A stretch of DNA of 64,000 nucleotides, taken from assembly GCA_038380435.1 (NCBI GenBank), contig JAWZYU010000661.1:25861-89860 (forward strand). Direction: 5' to 3'. The position numbers and the translations under genes are program-made. Below the pieces are notes generated by a model. The model worked only from the letters and a program-made list of their open reading frames with translations. It made no database searches and was not told where the DNA came from. This document shows, one piece after another, positions 43,202-53,909 of this stretch (positions within the stretch are counted from its first letter, which is position 1; every line of letters begins with the position of its first letter). The DNA is from Ryuthela nishihirai. Lineage: Eukaryota > Arthropoda > Arachnida > Araneae > Heptathelidae.

Positions 43202-43476
43202 AACTGCTGTTTTAGCTAGCAATACACTTTCTCTTTTTGGTACCAATACTTGATAAATATGAACTTATAGAACACCATTTTACTAACGAAAAAAAAAAAG
43301 CATTTTCAAACAAGGTATACGAATAAAATAGGCAGTACTGAAAAATTATTTATTTTCTTGCATTTATCATGCTGTAATATTGTGCAAATTCACTAGAGAA
43401 TAGATGCTGACACTAAACTCGTGCACTAGTGGAAAAAACTGGGATTTCAGTTTGGAATGGCTGATCTATAAATATA

Positions 43477-43856
43477 GGGTTGAGTTGTTTTACCTCTGAG
43501 CGGCACTTTTTTGCACACCATAGGCTAAATGGTCAGGTCACATGGATCCCGAAGTCTCAGAGAAAGTTGGGGGAAGGGACCCACTGGAACAGCTGTTGGG
43601 AGACAGATGATAACCTTCCGTCAAGGCCATCCAGCGTGTTTTTTAACGTGCATAGGGTATGGCTCTCCCGCACACGGGGTCACGGCTTAGCGTTCCATAC
43701 GACGGACGGCGACCTTTCAAAGCCCATCGGTGTCCTCTATCTGAACGTGGGCAGGGTGGGAGAATTTTTCGGAGATAAATCTCAACGCTGACCCAGCTGG
43801 GATTCGAACCTGGGAACTACAGATTACGAGCCTGGCGCGCTACCGACGGAGCGCCC
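43477..43856 (-). mobile_element. SINE-A, full length
   Basis: Slightly diverged. TSD ATCTATAAATATA at 43464-43476 against ATCTATTAAATATA at 43857-43870. Confidence 0.92.
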
Positions 43857-44117
43857 ATCTATTAAATATACAAACTCATCAAACATTTACTGACGAAATT
43901 CTTCAATGTGAAAAATATTTCGAATGTGACTCAGTGATTTCAAATCATTTAAAAAATCAAGCAGTTGAAAAAAATACCACACTTTGCTGAATATATTTAT
44001 TTTATATAAAAAAAGGTAACCTGACTAAGTACTTTATTTTATCAAAAAAGATAACCTGACCAAAGGTAACCTGACTAAGTATCCTTTGCCGAAAATCAAC
44101 GAGCTTCTACGATACAA

Positions 44118-44166
44118 AAACGAAAATTGCTTAACATGCGCATTTGATGTTAAGCAATTTTCGTTT
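44118..44166. repeat. Perfect 20-bp inverted repeat
   Basis: AAACGAAAATTGCTTAACAT at 44118-44137 pairs fully with 44147-44166 around a 9-base loop. Confidence 0.85.
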
Positions 44167-44800
44167 AACATCAAATATATGCCTATACAAAGTATGAGCC
44201 TATACAAAGTAGAAGTAGTTCCATGTTGAAATGCCACTTTTACAAAGTAGAAGTATTAGCCAAATCTTAACGTTCGGTGGATGCATTACATTTATTTCAT
44301 CTCATATTAATCATCTCCAAAGCATTTTCATGCGTCAATTGTTACAGAATGCCTATCACAGAAATGCATCTCAAAGGTAGAAAACTGCGGATTTCACTTT
44401 ATAATGTGAAGATATATTTCACTTTCTAATGTATTACAGTTGAACCGTGAAGCGTTTCTTTGTACTTACTTTGTGCTTACCAAGTGTCAGCAAGAGATGA
44501 TGAAAGCCAGCTATGACTGATCGCCATAATCGGTCTCGGCTTTTCGAGACTCTTCCTTGATATAATTCATAATCTTGTTAACAAATTGCTTGCTAAGCCT
44601 TATGGTATTGAAACTTGTGTTGTCACAATCTACATTGAATGCTGAGAGGTGATGATGGTTTCTAAATCTTTCCTTATCATCCACCATCGAAATGGTTAAT
44701 ATTCATCTGACGTAGCACCTGAGGGTTTCGTATTCATTTGGCGGACCAATGAATGAATTATTAATTTTCTTTTGATAGGTATTAAAATTTTTCATTCATA
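44167..44800. other. Spacer
   Basis: No gene or known repeat recognised. Confidence 0.4.
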
Positions 44801-44805
44801 AGAAG

Positions 44806-45670
44806 TTTAACCTATATAGTTAATATTGTTCATTTAGCTTACTCACTGATTAGTTAATATTGTTTGTTTAGCTTACTCACTGATTAGTTAATATTGTTTG
44901 TTTAGCTTACTCACTGATTAGTTAATATTGTTTGTTTAGCTTACTCACTGATTAGTTAATATTGTTCATTGAGCTTACTCTCTCATTAGTTAATGTTGTT
45001 TGTTTAGCTTACTCACTGATTAGTTAATATTTTCATTCAGCCTACTCTCTCATTAGTTAATATTGTTAGTTTAGCTTACTCACTGATTAGTTAATGTTGT
45101 TTGTTTAGCTTACTCACTGATTAGTTAATATTTTCATTCAGCCTACTCTCTCATTAGTTAATATTGTTAGTTTAGCTTACTCACTGATTAGTTAATGTTG
45201 TTTGTTTAGCTTACTCACTGATTAGTTAATATTGTTCATTCAGCTTACTCTCTCATTAGTTAATATTGTTAGTTTAGTTTCTCACTGATTAGTTAATGTT
45301 GTTTGTTTAGCTTACTCACTGGGTTGTTTGGGTTGTTCATTTAGCTTACTCTCTCATTAGTTAATATTGTTTGTTTAGCTTACTGACAGATTTGTTAATT
45401 TTGTTTGTTTAGCTTACTCACTGATTAGTTAATATTGTTCATTTAGCTTACTCTCTCATTAGTTAATATTGTTTGTTTAGATTACTCACTGATTAGTTAA
45501 CATTGTTCATTTCGTTTACTCTCCGAATAGTTAATATTGTTTGTTTAGTTTCCTCAATGATTAGTTAATATTGTTTGTTTAGCTTACTCACTGATTAGTT
45601 AATATTGTTTGCATAGCTTACTTTCTGAGGAATTAATATTGCTTGTTTAATTTACTCTCTGAATAGTGGA
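44806..45670. repeat. 34-bp minisatellite, about 25 units
   Basis: Unit TTAGTTAATATTGTTTGTTT plus AGCTTACTCACTGA, with alternating TTCATT and CTCTCA variants. Higher-order pairs of variant units are visible at 44980-45290. Confidence 0.92.
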
Positions 45671-45679
45671 GGAGAAAAC

Positions 45680-46050
45680 GTTTTTTCAGTAGGTGCGGAG
45701 TAGAGAAATAAATGAAAATTTCAAGATAGAACTATTTAAGTTCATTTTATTTAGTTAATGAACATATTATGAACGTATTTAATTATTATTAATTTAAAAT
45801 TATTTTTTTTAATTATGAACATGTTTAATGAACATATAATGAACATATATGTTATAATAACATGCATACATCACCTAAGAATAAAAAACGAAAAAAAAGG
45901 TGAAACTTAGTAATGAAAATGCACGCAAAAACATTTTTTAATGCAGGCAAATCTCGTTATAGACGCGGTGCTTGGGGTCCAAAAAATCGCATCGTGATAT
46001 AAGCGGGATCGCGTCAGCAAAAATTTAAGCCATTTTTCGTCATTCAAACT
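45680..46050. other. AT-rich spacer
   Basis: Contains a short ATGAACATATTATGAACG-like repeat near 45760-45860. No gene. Confidence 0.45.
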
Positions 46051-46055
46051 TCGTA

Positions 46056-46269
46056 CAGTCGTTCAAAAAAGTATCCGAACACTGTTGTTGATCACAGAAT
46101 TCAGAAAAAATATCTGGCAACGATTTTTTTAGAAATTGGTGATCTGGCAACCTTCGTGTCACGTGACACGAAGGTTGCCAGATCACCAATTTCTAAAAAA
46201 ATCGTTGCCAGATATTTTTTCTGAATTCTGTGATCAACAACAGTGTTCGGATACTTTTTTGAGCGACTG
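46056..46269. mobile_element. Palindromic Tc1-type MITE, copy 2
   Basis: 214 bp with TA at 46054-46055 and 46270-46271. Arms of 107 bp match each other almost perfectly, with the centre at TGTCACGTGACA. It differs from copy 1 at several sites that are changed on both arms. Confidence 0.9.
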
Positions 46270-46277
46270 TACATCGG

Positions 46278-46575
46278 CAGGATCGGATTAACCAATAAGC
46301 CAAATAAGCACGTGCTTAGAGCATCAGGCGAAAGGGGGCACCACAAAAATACACAGAAAAAAAATCAAAGACTTTTTAAACAAAAAATTCCATGAACAGC
46401 TAAATATTTTAGTACCCATTTAGCACCCATCTTAAGTGTAAGTTTTGTTTAGAACAATAAAATTTTATTTTACGGTTTATATTTGTTGATATTTTGAATA
46501 TTGATTTTAATATAATACGGGGGCACCAAAAACGTTTAAGTGCTTAGGCCCTTTAAAAGCCTTAATCCGGTCCTG
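46278..46575. mobile_element. hAT-type MITE (N3), 298 bp
   Basis: Perfect 8-bp TSD TACATCGG at 46270-46277 and 46576-46583. Ends CAGGATCGGATTAACC and GCCTTAATCCGGTCCTG are inverted repeats. It landed directly against the palindromic MITE. No ORF. Confidence 0.9.
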
Positions 46576-46589
46576 TACATCGGTCAACT

Positions 46590-46740
46590 ATATCAACTTA
46601 TACCCCCTCAAGCAGCTGCTTGCCACAGAGGTCTGACAGGAGCCTGTCAGTTTATATGCCAGAGTAGAAGGTCTGAGAGGATGGCAGGACCTCAGCGGAA
46701 AAACAACACGAACATCCATGCCTTACCCGGGGCTCCACTT
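46590..46740 (-). mobile_element. SINE-B, 5'-truncated
   Basis: CCCCCTCAAGCAGCTGCTTG to CCATGCCTTACCCGGGGCT is the reverse of the element at 52380-52597. The tRNA-like head stops after the B box region. Confidence 0.8.
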
Positions 46741-46985
46741 TTTGTGCACTATAAATTGCAATAGAAGGATTCACTTAAAAATCAAGTAAACAATATTATT
46801 ACATGGAAAATTTAATGAATTAATATGCCAATTGTATACGAGCGCCTTCAGTAACAAAACAACTTGTCAGGTTGTTCATTTGAAATACAAATCAAATGTA
46901 TGTTGCCAACAAAAGGTTACAAGTAAATGAATCAACTGCCGCTTCTTTCGGATGTCAAACGATAACAAGTATCGTGGATTCGCGA

Positions 46986-47370
46986 TGGGTTGGGTTGTTT
47001 TTCCTCTGAGCGGCACTTTTTTGCACACCATGGGCTAAATGGCCAGGTCACATGGACCCCGAAGGCTCAGAGGTTGGGGGAGGGGACTTACTGGAACAGC
47101 TGTTGGGAGACAGATGGTAGCCTCCCGTCAAGGCCATCCAGCGTGTTCTTTAACGTGCACAGGGTATGGCTCTCCCACACACGGCGCCACGGCTTAACGT
47201 CCCATCCGACGGACGGCGGCCTTTCCTAGCCCATCGGTGTCCCCTACTGACCGTGGGCAGGGCGGGGAATTTTGCGGAGATAAATCTCAACGCTGACCCA
47301 GCTGGGACTCGAACCTGGGAACTACAGATTACGAGCCTGGCGCGCTATCGACTGAGCTACCCCCGCCCCC
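46986..47370 (-). mobile_element. SINE-A, full length
   Basis: Complete. Flanks GATTCGCGA and AATTCTTGA agree poorly, so the TSD is uncertain. Confidence 0.9.
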
Positions 47371-47690
47371 AATTCTTGAGTGAAAAATTACGTTTCATAC
47401 AACAAAAAAAGGGAGCCACGCTTGCATCGCATTATAAGCGAAATCGAGTTCTGTCGGATTGCGTTTTAATAGGATTTACCTGTATTAATAAACAAAAATA
47501 AATGATACGCTTCCAAATACATGAAAAAATGGAAAAAAAAATCAAAATTATATTTCATTAAGGAAAAGACATTGTGTTTTTGGTATACATGTTATTTTTG
47601 AGCATAATGTTTAAATTAATTTCTCGAAGTTGGGGGAGGAGATCAACATAAATTCTTCCTCCCCGCCCCCCTTTCGACATACATGGTTTT
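47371..47690. other. Spacer
   Basis: AT-rich with a short C/G-rich stretch near 47650. No gene. Confidence 0.4.
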
Positions 47691-47703
47691 ACAAAAATTC
47701 TTT

Positions 47704-48088
47704 GGGTGGGAGTTGCTCAGTCGGTAGCGCGCCAGGCTCGTAATCTGTAGTTCCCAGGTTCGAGTCCCAGCTGGATCAGCGTTGAAATTTATCTCCGCAA
47801 AATTCCCCGCCCTGCCCACGGTCAGTAGGAAACAAGGACGGGCTTGGAAAGACCACCGTCCGTCGGATGGGACGTTAAGCCGTGGCCCCGTGTGCGGGAG
47901 AGACATACCCTGTTCACGTTAAAGAACACGCTGGATGGCCTTGACGGGAGTCTACAATCTGTCTCCCAACAGCTGTTCCAGTGGGTCCCCTCCCCCAACC
48001 TTCTCTGAGCCTTCGGGGTCCATGTGACCTGGCCACTTAGCCCATGATGTGCAAAAAACTGTCGCTCAGAGGTAAAACAACCCAACCC
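47704..48088 (+). mobile_element. SINE-A, full length
   Basis: Head GGGTGGGAGTTGCTCAGTCG to ACAACCCAACCC. Possible short TSD ACAAAAA. Confidence 0.9.
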
Positions 48089-48090
48089 AA

Positions 48091-49030
48091 CAAAAACACT
48101 CCTAATTCGGTGAAAGCAGATAATGTTCCATAATAATTTCGAATTTCTGACAAACAGTTATTTCTAAATTCCAATATCTTAAATTTCTCAGATAACAAAT
48201 GACACCACCAACTCCGAGCTATTTTTTTCATCGGAGCATCAGACCGTAATAAACACTGAAAGCCTCCGAATTAGGTCTGTCATCTCGAAAAGAGGAAAAG
48301 ACGTATTTTATCATTGTCTTAACAACGCAAAGGATATTGCAATCGAAGTCTTTGCCTGGAACAATTTAGATCACTGGTGCAACCCGCATTTCTTGAAAAA
48401 TAGGAAAATAAATACATTTCTGCACTCGGTACGAAGCGGAACAGAAGACTTACAGTGGCGAATCAGATGCAGATTATTCTTTGAGAATAATCTTTTTCTG
48501 TTGAAAAGATAAACGAAATGTTAAAGGAGTCTCCCCCAAAGTATTTGGTTCCGGACATTCCCCTTTTTGTGTCCAGATCTGAAAACTACCCTTGCGTGTA
48601 AGGATTTTCGGCAATATCTCAAGATTGCGATGTGTTATCTAACCACAATGATTTATGTGCTGCACGATCGATCAAATTGCTACGAACCGAAGCAACAGAA
48701 GAGAATTTCCTTTTTCTCATCCCCTCCAAAGATAAAAATATTCGTGGATGTTGAAAGTAATATGATGAATGATTTTTGCTACTTATAAAAAAGACAGTTA
48801 AATGATATATTCTACGGCTAATAAAATAATAAGAATTCAGTGAAGTCATATATTAGAGTCCCCAGAGGTTCTTCTATTATATCTGACATTTTGAAGTTAA
48901 GGTTGAATCTATGTGGAATTTTTCTGTTCGGTTGAGCGTTTTTTTTTTTTGGAAATTTAGGAAGCTTCGGAAAGTGCGATTCGTATTTTTTTTGTCAATA
49001 TCTATCCAACACAAAAAATAACTTTAAATT
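48091..49030. other. Spacer
   Basis: No gene or repeat recognised on either strand. Confidence 0.4.
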
Positions 49031-49044
49031 TATCTCTAAAAGAG

Positions 49045-49429
49045 GGGGCGGGGGTGGCTCAGTCGGTAGCGCGCCAGGCTCGTAATCTGTAGTTCCCAGG
49101 TTCGAGTCCCAGCTGGGTCATCATTGAGATTTATCTCCGCAAAATCCCCCACCTTGCCCACGTTCAGATAGAGGACACCGATGGGCTTGGAAAGGCCGCC
49201 GTACGTCGTATGGGACGCTAAGCCGTGGCCCCATGTGCGGGACAGCCATACCTTGTGCACGTTAAAGAACACGCTGGATGGCCTTGATGGAAGGTTATCA
49301 TCTGTCTCCTAACAGCTGTTCCAGTGGGTCCCCTCCCCCAACCTTCTCTGAGCCTTCGGGGTCCATGTGACCTGGCCATTTAGCCCATGGTGTGCAAAAA
49401 AGTGCCGCTCAGAGGTAAAACAACTCAAC
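49045..49429 (+). mobile_element. SINE-A, full length
   Basis: Perfect TSD TCTCTAAAAGAG at 49033-49044 and 49430-49441. Confidence 0.95.
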
Positions 49430-49597
49430 TCTCTAAAAGAGAATAGGTTCGATTCTTATAGTGGGCGGACTCGAAAATAAACGTCAAAATGAGAGTAATA
49501 TCTCGTTTTGTTTTTTTGAAAACGAGATAACTAGAAGAACAACATATCGACTCTGACGATCATGAAATCCTAGTTTTCAAAGAGTGAGAAAAGGTTA

Positions 49598-49671
49598 GCC
49601 ATTGATGGTGTAGTGGTCTAGCATAACAGGTATGTTTCCTGGAGACGTGGGTTCGAATCCCACTCATGGCA
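49598..49671 (+). other. tRNA-like sequence, probably pseudogene or SINE head
   Basis: 74 bases with a perfect T arm (GTGGG TTCGAAT CCCAC) and an acceptor GCCATTG/TCATGGC with one mismatch. The anticodon stem CAGG/CCTG encloses the loop TATGTTT. The base before the anticodon is A instead of the invariant T, and the D stem is weak, so a working tRNA is unlikely. If read strictly the anticodon would be TGT. Confidence 0.4.
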
Positions 49672-49694
49672 AACCCAAATTTTTTTCAGCTCAT

Positions 49695-49888
49695 CATTTC
49701 ATGAAGTTAACCTTTTTGAGAGTTACCCTTTCTAATGCCTCTCCTTTTTTACTCTTTCTAACATTTTTCACCGAATCGAAACTTTTTTTTCGGTTTGAAA
49801 ATAGTTGAAATAATATTTACCTTGTATACAAATTTACAAGTACTTTGATGTTGTATCCATTGATTACAACTGTTTTTATTATTGACCC
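49695..49888. repeat. Dispersed repeat D, copy 1
   Basis: TTAACCTTTTTGAG, GAAATAATATTTACC, AGTACTTTGAT and CAAAACATG occur in the same order at 53910-54110. Possibly a worn hAT-type MITE. Confidence 0.5.
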
Positions 49889-49899
49889 AAAACATGCAA

Positions 49900-50288
49900 G
49901 GGGTTGGGTTGTTTTACCTCTGAGCGGCACTTTTTTGCAACACCATGGGCTAAATGGCCAGGTCACATGGACCCCGTAGGCTCAGAAAAGGTTGGGGGAG
50001 GGGACCCACTGGAACAGTTGTTGGGAGACAGATGGTAGCCTCCCGTCAAGGCCATCCAGCGTGTTCTTTAATGTGCACAGAGTATGGCTCTCCCGCACAT
50101 GGGACCACGGCTTAACGTCCCATCCGACGGACGGCGGCCTTTCCAAGCCCATCGGTGTCCCCTACTGACCGTGGGTAGGGCGGGGAATTTTGCGGAGATA
50201 AATCTCAACGCTGACCCAGCTGGGACTCGAACCTGGGAACTACAGAATACGAGCCTGGCGCGCTACCGACTGAGCCACTCCCGCCCCA
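49900..50288 (-). mobile_element. SINE-A, full length
   Basis: Perfect TSD CAAAACATGCAA at 49888-49899 and 50289-50300. Confidence 0.95.
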
Positions 50289-50300
50289 CAAAACATGCAA

Positions 50301-51012
50301 ATAACGCTATTAATCTAAGAGTATCCAATCTCTGTTTTTTGAATTGCTCGTTTCTGCATGTGCAGGAAACATTCCGGATAAAACACGCATAAATTGCAAC
50401 GTATTATTTTAAATTGACGAAATATTATTTATATAAAATATAGAAAACTATTTTTGCTGGTAGTTATAACATGATATTAAACATATTTCAGTAATTTTAA
50501 AATAATATAAATGGAAAATAAATTTCATTTATCTAAATGTACGAAATTTTAAAGTAGAGACAGAAAGAGGAATTTTTATTAGCTACAGACTGAATCATAG
50601 TCATATGAAATGCGAATTTTTTCCGTATTCATAAAGCAATGTGATTAGTAAGTTTTTCGAGATATATAACAATTAAACTTCGATAGAAAATGTCATAATT
50701 CTAGAGACAGTTATCAAGTCTCTCACAATCCGTCAAATTACACGAATATGTTCGCAAACTCTAATATCTTCAACTCATAGTGGTTTTCGATGAGTCTGAA
50801 ACGTTCCATTCCTCTCTCCTGAGTAGAGAATAAAAATGGCCTTCGCAGGAGGCGATAACATCCCATGGTTTACAGGTAACATACGTATCCTGATATGATA
50901 TCAGGTACTCTGTGACAGTCTCAGATCTAGAAAAAAAATAGAGGTGGGGGGGGAGGTGTGCAAGGAACGTAATGAAATCGAAATAAAGTAAAGGAGGGGG
51001 GGGGGGAAGACT
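50301..51012. other. AT-rich spacer ending in G-runs
   Basis: No gene. 50930-51012 (GGTGGGGGGGGAGG, GTAATGAAATCGAAA, G-run) resembles the short repeat near 11660-12225. Confidence 0.45.
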
Positions 51013-51796
51013 GGGTTGGGTTGTTTTTCTTCTGAGCGGCACTTTTTTTTTTTAACACAATGCGCTAAATGGCCAGGTCACAAGGGCCCCGAAGACTCAG
51101 AGAAGGTTGGGAGGGGGGACCCACTGGACAGCTGTTAAGAAACAGATGGTAGCTTCCCATTAAGGTGGGGGCGGGGGTGGCTTAGTCGGTAGCGCGCCAG
51201 GCTCGTAATCTGTAGTTCTCAGGTTCGAGTCCCAGTTGGGTCAGCGTTGAGATTTATCTCCGCAAAAATTCTCAGGCCTGCCCACGGTCAGTAGGGGACA
51301 CCGATGGGCTTGAAAAAGCCGACGTCCGTCGGATGGGACGTTAAGCCGTGGCCCCGTGTGCGGGAGAGCCATACCCTGTGCACGTTAAAGAACACGCTGG
51401 ATGGCCTTGACGGAGGCTACCATCTGTCTCCCAACAGCTGTTCCAGTGGGTCCCCTCCCCCAACCTTCTCTGAGCCTTCGGGGTCCTTGTGGCCTGGCCA
51501 TTTAGCCCATTGTGTGCAAAAAAGTGCCGCTCAGAGGTAAAACAATCCAACAATCCAAACCCATTAAGGCCATCCAGTGTGTTCTTTAACACTCACAATG
51601 TATGGCTCGCTCTCGAACACGGCTTAACGTTCCATCCGACGGATGCTTTTCCAAGCCCATTGGTATCCCCTACTGACCGTGGGCAGCGCAGGGAGTTTTG
51701 TGAAGATAAGTCTCAACGTTATCCCAGCCGGGATTCGAACCTGAGAACTGCAGATTACGGGTTTGGCGCGCTACCGACTGAAATCCCGGCGCCCCA
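51013..51796 (-). mobile_element. Old SINE-A, split by a younger SINE-A
   Basis: 51013-51165 and 51570-51796 form one diverged copy with older variants (ACACAATGCGC, CACAAGGGCC). Confidence 0.83.
51166..51559 (+). mobile_element. SINE-A, nested, AATCC tail
   Basis: Full length with tail AACAATCCAACAATCCAA. Perfect TSD CCCATTAAGG at 51156-51165 and 51560-51569. Confidence 0.93.
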
Positions 51797-51797
51797 G

Positions 51798-52000
51798 GGC
51801 AGAGACTGAATTTCTGCTGCAATGCATTTTTCCCTTCGTTTTAGAGATTTTCAAAAAATGTCTGAAAAAATGTCTGAAATTTGCGCAAGTTTAATAACTT
51901 TTCGCGTCCATTATCTTTACTGGTGTCACGAAAGGGGGGATGTGCATGGGTCTCTTCGCCCCCCAGAAATCTGGCCTTACTCTGTGACATATACCATCGA
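51798..52000 (-). repeat. Rep-C copy, extended
   Basis: GAGACTGAATTTCTGCTGC, TTTTAGAGATTTTC, GCAAGTTTAATAAC, then CATTATCTTTACTGG and CCCCCCAGAAATCTGGCC, parallel to 23813-24010. The C-run is reduced to CCC here. Confidence 0.6.
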
Positions 52001-52379
52001 GACGAATGCTTTACCAGTGATTGATCAGTGTTAGTCGTAACCTGATGTTCCAAGGTTCGAATCTTTACTATGCTTAACTTGAGATTTTCTCTATTGAACA
52101 CCGCTCTGTCTAGAATGAGAAAGAGGAACAGCTGTGGGATTGGAAAAGTAAGAATACGAGATATTAAAACCGTATTCACGAAAACTATACCTCGTATACG
52201 TTAAAGAACATGTTGGACATCCTAGATGCGATACTTTCATCTGACTCCTAATACTTGTCCAGTGTGTCCTCTGGCGGGGAATGGCTGAGCTAGTAGCACG
52301 CCAGGCTCGTAATCTGAAGCTCCCAGGTTCGAGTTTACACCTGGACCAGCATTGATATTTAACTCCGCTAACCACATCC

Positions 52380-52597
52380 GTGTGCTGTCCCGTGGCCGAG
52401 TGGTTAGCGCGCTTGGCTACTGATCTAAGGGATCTGGGTTCGGGTTCGAGCCCCGGGTGAAGGCATGGATGTTCGTGTTGTTTTTCTTCTGAGGTCCTGC
52501 CATTCTCAGAGACCTTCTACTATGACATATAAACTGACAGGCTCCTGTCAGACCACTATGGCAAGCAGCTGCTTGAGGGGGTACTTATTTTTTATTT
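52380..52597 (+). mobile_element. SINE-B, full length, nested in old SINE-A
   Basis: 218 bp with TSD AACCACATCC at 52370-52379 and 52598-52607. The head CCGTGGCCGAGTGGTTAGCG, then GGGTTCGAGCCCCGGG, resembles a class II (Ser/Leu-type) tRNA with A and B boxes. The body includes GAGACCTTCTACTATGACAT and AAGCAGCTGCTTGAGGGGGT. The tail is short and T/A-rich. Other copies are at 46590 and 63093, both minus. Confidence 0.88.
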
Positions 52598-52748
52598 AAC
52601 CACATCCTGCCTTTTGCAAGAAAGGGGATAACCGATGAGCTTGGAAAGGATGCCGTCCATCGGATGGGACGTAAAGATGCTGGTCAGTGTGCAAAAGGGC
52701 CATATAATATGCACCTCAAAGAACACACTGGATAGCCCTGATAGGAGG

Positions 52749-53133
52749 CGGGGGTGGCTCAGTCGGTAGCGCGCCAGGCTCTAATCTGTAGTTCCCAGGT
52801 TCGAGTCCCAGCTGGGTCAGCGTTGAGATTTATCTCCGCAAAATTTCCCCGCCTTGCCCACGGTCAGTAGGGGACACCGCTGGGCTTGAAAAGGCCGCCG
52901 TCCGTCGGATGGGACGTTAAGCCGTGGCCCCGTGTGCGGGAGAGCCATACCCTGTGCACGTTAAAGAACACGCTGGATGGCCTTGACGGGAGGCTACCAT
53001 CTGTCTCCCAACAGCTGTTCCAGTGGGTCCCCTCCCCCAACCTTCTCTGAGCCTTCGGGGTCCTTGTGGCCTGGCCATTTAGCCCATGGTGTGCAAAACA
53101 GTGCCGCTCAGAGGTAAAACAATCCAATCCAAT
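52749..53133 (+). mobile_element. SINE-A, nested, AATCC tail
   Basis: Full length, tail AAAACAATCCAATCCAATCC. TSD CCTGATAGGAGG at 52737-52748 and 53134-53145. Confidence 0.93.
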
Positions 53134-53203
53134 CCTGATAGGAGGCTACCATCTATCTCCTAACAGCTTTCCAGTTGGCCCCTATCCCAACCTTCTCTGA
53201 GCG

Positions 53204-53590
53204 GGGCGGGGGTGGCTCAGTCGGTAGCGCGCCAGGCTCGTAATCTGTACTTCCCAGGTTCGAGTCCCAGCTGGGTCAGCGTTGAGATTTATCTCCGCAA
53301 AATTCCCCGCCCTGCCCACGGTCAGTAGGGGACACCGATGGGCTTGGAAAGGCCGCCGTCCGTCGGATGGGACGTTAAGCCGTGGTCCCGTGTGCGGGAG
53401 AGCCATACCCTGTGCACGTTAAAGAACACGCTGGATGTCCTTGACGGGAGGCTACCATCTGTCTCCCAACAGCTGTGCCAGTGGGTCCCCTCCCCCAACC
53501 TTCTCTGAGCCTTCGGGGTCCATGTGACCTGGCCATTTAGCCCATGGTGTGCAAAAAAGTGCCGCTCAGAGGTAAAACAACCCAACCCAA
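53204..53590 (+). mobile_element. SINE-A, nested
   Basis: Full length. TSD ACCTTCTCTGAGCG at 53190-53203 and 53590-53603; CAACC before it overlaps with the SINE tail. Confidence 0.93.
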
Positions 53591-53909
53591 CCTTCTCTGA
53601 GCGCTAAGGATCCTTGCGACCGAGATATTTAGCCCATTGTGCCTAAGAAGTGTCGTTTATAGGTAAAACAGCTTAACTTAGTGGGTCCTATTTCCGCTAA
53701 TCAACTCTGAACCCTTGGGGTCCTTATGTCTTGGCTATTTAGCCCGTTTTGTGCCCAAAAATATCACTCAGAAGTAAAACAACCCAATCTTTACAGATTT
53801 AAAATATTATAATGGGCATTTCTTAGAAAAGAATGTATATAAAAATCACCCAAACTAATTTTAAGTTAATCCAGCTTTTTGAAGGCAGTTAACGTATATC
53901 GGGTTCAGC

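Larger units (their letters stand above)
52271..53679 (+). mobile_element. Second-generation SINE-A carrying three SINE insertions
   Basis: Pieces 52271-52379 (head), 52608-52748 (body), 53146-53203 (body) and 53604-53679 (3' end) read in order as one diverged SINE-A. The gaps hold SINE-B and two young SINE-A copies. Confidence 0.8.
52186..53790 (+). mobile_element. Oldest SINE-A of a three-generation nest
   Basis: 52186-52270 (ACGTTAAAGAACATGTTGG to TTGTCCAGTG) and 53690-53790 (to AAAACAACCCAAT) form the outer, most diverged copy. A second old SINE-A sits in it, with AGTGTGTCCT and AGTGGGTCCT on its two sides. Confidence 0.75.

Noticed and set aside
44806..45670. CRISPR-like array
   Set aside because: The 34-bp units are contiguous variants without unique spacers, in a eukaryotic setting: a minisatellite.
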